NCBI GenBank assembly: GCA_003233295.1 | Contig: QILJ01000510.1 | Span: 1 to 6,677, forward strand | Reading direction: 5' to 3' | Length of the DNA: 6,677 bases | Source of the DNA: Ignavibacteria bacterium | Lineage (GTDB): Bacteria; Bacteroidota; Ignavibacteria; Ignavibacteriales; Melioribacteraceae | In this document: positions 6,546-6,677 of the stretch, piece by piece | Layout of the letters: the number at the start of each line of letters is the position of its first letter | How positions within the stretch are numbered: the stretch's first letter is position 1 | Program-made: the position numbers and the translations under genes | The notes under the pieces: model-generated | Database searches by the model: none | What the model was told of the DNA's origin: nothing | What the model saw: the letters and a program-made list of their open reading frames with translations, nothing else

Positions 6546-6677
6546 TGGTGGGTCGTAAAGTCGTTGTTTGATAAGTAGAACCTACTCAGTCAGTTAGATA
6601 TAGTGTCTTTGCTCTGTTTGCTTCTGAAAAGTCTTCATAAAATCTCTTCAGTTCTTAAAAATAGATGTAGCTATTGA
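6546..6677. other. Unassigned sequence beyond the transporter truncation
   Basis: There is no long open frame, tRNA or recognisable insertion-sequence end in these 132 bases. Two small things are visible: a 13-base hairpin AGTAG-AAC-CTACT (6575-6587), and a minus-strand coding-like stretch (6589-6654) reading ELKRFYEDFSEANRAK (then TLYLTD), bounded by TAA (6655-6657) and TGA (6586-6588). Before the TAA the same frame reads NSYIYF to the window edge. It may be another gene remnant; I do not recognise it. Confidence 0.4.

Overview
The window is AT-rich bacterial DNA. The coding style, weak or absent Shine-Dalgarno sequences and protein relatives best fit the Bacteroidota/Ignavibacteriota/Chlorobi (FCB) group, probably from an environmental or metagenomic assembly. 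That placement is an inference from protein style; there is no rRNA or other marker gene here to confirm it.

Left third (1-2254, + strand): the helicase and C-terminal parts of hsdR, the motor/nuclease subunit of a type I restriction-modification system. The gene enters from outside the window at the Walker A motif and is broken by a frameshift just after the DEAH box (about 353-358). The two pieces together carry every helicase motif from Walker A to motif VI, plus a DUF3387-type C-terminus.

Middle (2290-4785, - strand): a HIT-family nucleotide hydrolase (hinT-like) convergent with hsdR; a 128-bp gap with a GATTAA tandem repeat; an NtrC-type sigma-54-dependent response regulator; and, upstream of it with one base between stop and start codons, a secreted protein with a VanZ/DUF2279-like C-terminal pattern. 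The last two look like a translationally coupled operon. No histidine kinase is present in the window.

Right of that (4857-5648, + strand): a divergently transcribed secreted protein with a PPC-like beta domain, sharing a 71-bp AT-rich intergenic region with the operon. A strong hairpin at 5664-5687 follows it.

Right end (5701-6677): a decayed segment read on the - strand. It holds the C-terminal part of an SLC45/GPH-like MFS sugar transporter whose recognisable sequence stops abruptly near 6545, then the remnant of a periplasmic 'LTPEQ...IPLI' family gene with no N-terminus and two in-frame stop codons. About 130 bp of unassigned sequence with one short coding-like stretch completes the window.

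I see no convincing new multi-gene system. The most useful observations are the broken hsdR, the stop-riddled remnant behind the truncated transporter, and the tight coupling of an NtrC-type regulator to an uncharacterised exported protein.
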